A DNA stretch of 64,000 bases from Nostoc sp. PCC 7524. GTDB taxonomy: Bacteria; Cyanobacteriota; Cyanobacteriia; Cyanobacteriales; Nostocaceae. A program made the translations under genes and the position numbers. Of this stretch, positions 63,539-64,000 are shown piece after piece. A model generated the notes under the pieces. The model saw only the letters and a list, made by a program, of their open reading frames with translations. It was not told the DNA's origin and ran no database searches. Within the stretch, counting starts at the first letter, position 1; every line of letters starts with the position of its first letter. The DNA lies in NCBI RefSeq assembly GCF_000316645.1, contig NC_019684.1:2261501-2325500 (forward strand), written 5' to 3'.

Positions 63539-64000
63539 TTAAAATACCCCGAAATAATGTTCTTTCAATGATGGGATAGCCAGATAAGTACATATGATGA
63601 CGAACATTACCAACAAAATGTCTTGCCTTAACTTGTGTGTAGTCAATATCTGCTTGCCAGAACCACATTCCCTGACTATTAACCACATACTCATTCAGAG
63701 GTAGTGCTTTGGCACCAGATGCACTCATCATCACATCTAATAGAGTCTGTTCTGTAAAATGGTGATATTCTGCTACAGTCCAGCCTTTCATTAGTTCGTG
63801 ACACAGGTCTGTAGACAAGTAGTTTTGAGGAATGTAAAGCAATCCCGAATTAAAATCTCGTATAGTCTTGATATTTAAATCTTTGGCTCTATTAAATATC
63901 CAGGGATCAAATGAAGAACAACCAGGTTCAGTGCAGTATAATCCTTGTTCAAAATGTAAATTTTCTCGAATTTCAACTGGGTCTGAAAAAACTAAAATAT
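63510..64000 (-). CDS. Probable GT-A-like glycosyltransferase or sugar-binding protein, partial
   Basis: The frame is open to the window end, giving 162 residues of its C-terminus. FEQGLYCTEPGCSSFDPWIF, RDFNSGLLYIPQNYL, and FTEQTLLDVMMSASGAKALP have the layout (F-N-S-G then E-Q) of nucleotide-diphospho-sugar transferases. The start is outside. It overlaps the GT4 gene at 63538 by 29 bases, so the two are translationally coupled. Assignment is tentative. Confidence 0.6.
   Translation of the reverse strand, partial: ILVFSDPVEIRENLHFEQGLYCTEPGCSSFDPWIFNRAKDLNIKTIRDFNSGLLYIPQNYLSTDLCHELMKGWTVAEYHHFTEQTLLDVMMSASGAKALPLNEYVVNSQGMWFWQADIDYTQVKARHFVGNVRHHMYLSGYPIIERTLFRGILNEYKKSAQN

Overview
This is a chromosomal segment of a filamentous, probably heterocyst-forming cyanobacterium of the Nostoc/Anabaena/Trichormus group. 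The evidence: many HIP1 octamers (GCGATCGC) inside genes; short tandemly repeated repeats (STRRs such as CCCCAGT, GTGACAG, AATAGGC) between genes; photosynthesis genes (petL, a bicA-type bicarbonate transporter, an Asp-rich hemB of the plant/cyanobacterial kind); and PEP-CTERM, DUF4327, pentapeptide-repeat and Uma2 families. No rRNA, tRNA or CRISPR array was recognised by eye.

Layout. 0-2.1 kb: 6-phosphofructokinase with an in-frame STRR, then a VapBC-type toxin-antitoxin pair whose PIN toxin is split by a small mobile repeat. 2.2-12.7 kb: a CBS/PAS hybrid sensor kinase, a monooxygenase-like small protein, a PAS-Crp regulator, a beta-helix/SLH surface protein, a two-TM protein, PPK2 and a DUF4327 protein. 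12.9-18.6 kb: a zinc ribbon, then ppsA, usp and a short-form pyruvate kinase. 19.3-34.2 kb: a beta-barrel protein, hemB, a DUF1636 protein and the cobalamin genes (cobK, cobL, a B12 riboswitch, cobG-cobH fusion, cobI, cbiG-cobJ fusion). Between cobI and cbiG-cobJ sit a DUF262/HNH defence-like gene bounded by 33-bp direct repeats and a Panacea/RelE-like toxin-antitoxin pair. 35-43.6 kb: an exported small protein, a pentapeptide protein, a fibrillin-like protein, an SGNH hydrolase, an unlisted 46-aa membrane protein, a PlsY-like/PEP-dikinase-like fusion, a cupin and two hypotheticals. 44.6-50.1 kb: bicA with a Na+/H+ antiporter, a GNAT acetyltransferase, bioB and petL. 50.3-56 kb: a repeat- and pseudogene-rich zone with a Uma2 gene, a mobile repeat, a complete ISL3-like insertion sequence nested in it, aroB, and relics of DUF559, PEP-CTERM and DUF218 genes. 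56-64 kb: a DUF433/DUF5615 toxin-antitoxin pair, then a minus-strand exopolysaccharide cluster (acetyltransferase, DUF218 protein, three GT4 glycosyltransferases, a polymerase-like membrane protein, and a gene cut by the window end).

The most informative results are reconstructions. A 136-bp element with 6-bp target duplications interrupts vapC, and removing it with one TGATTA copy restores a 129-aa PIN protein. The same family (duplication GAAGTA) cut the end of a uma2 gene, and a 2,317-bp IS with an 8-bp duplication (AATAAGTT) then landed inside that element; removing both restores the uma2 C-terminus and stop. Other repeat copies lie in frame inside CobG and phosphofructokinase. The best candidates for little-described biology are the DUF262 gene inserted at the 3' end of cobI, the IS carrying a four-helix-bundle passenger, and the PlsY-like/dikinase fusion.
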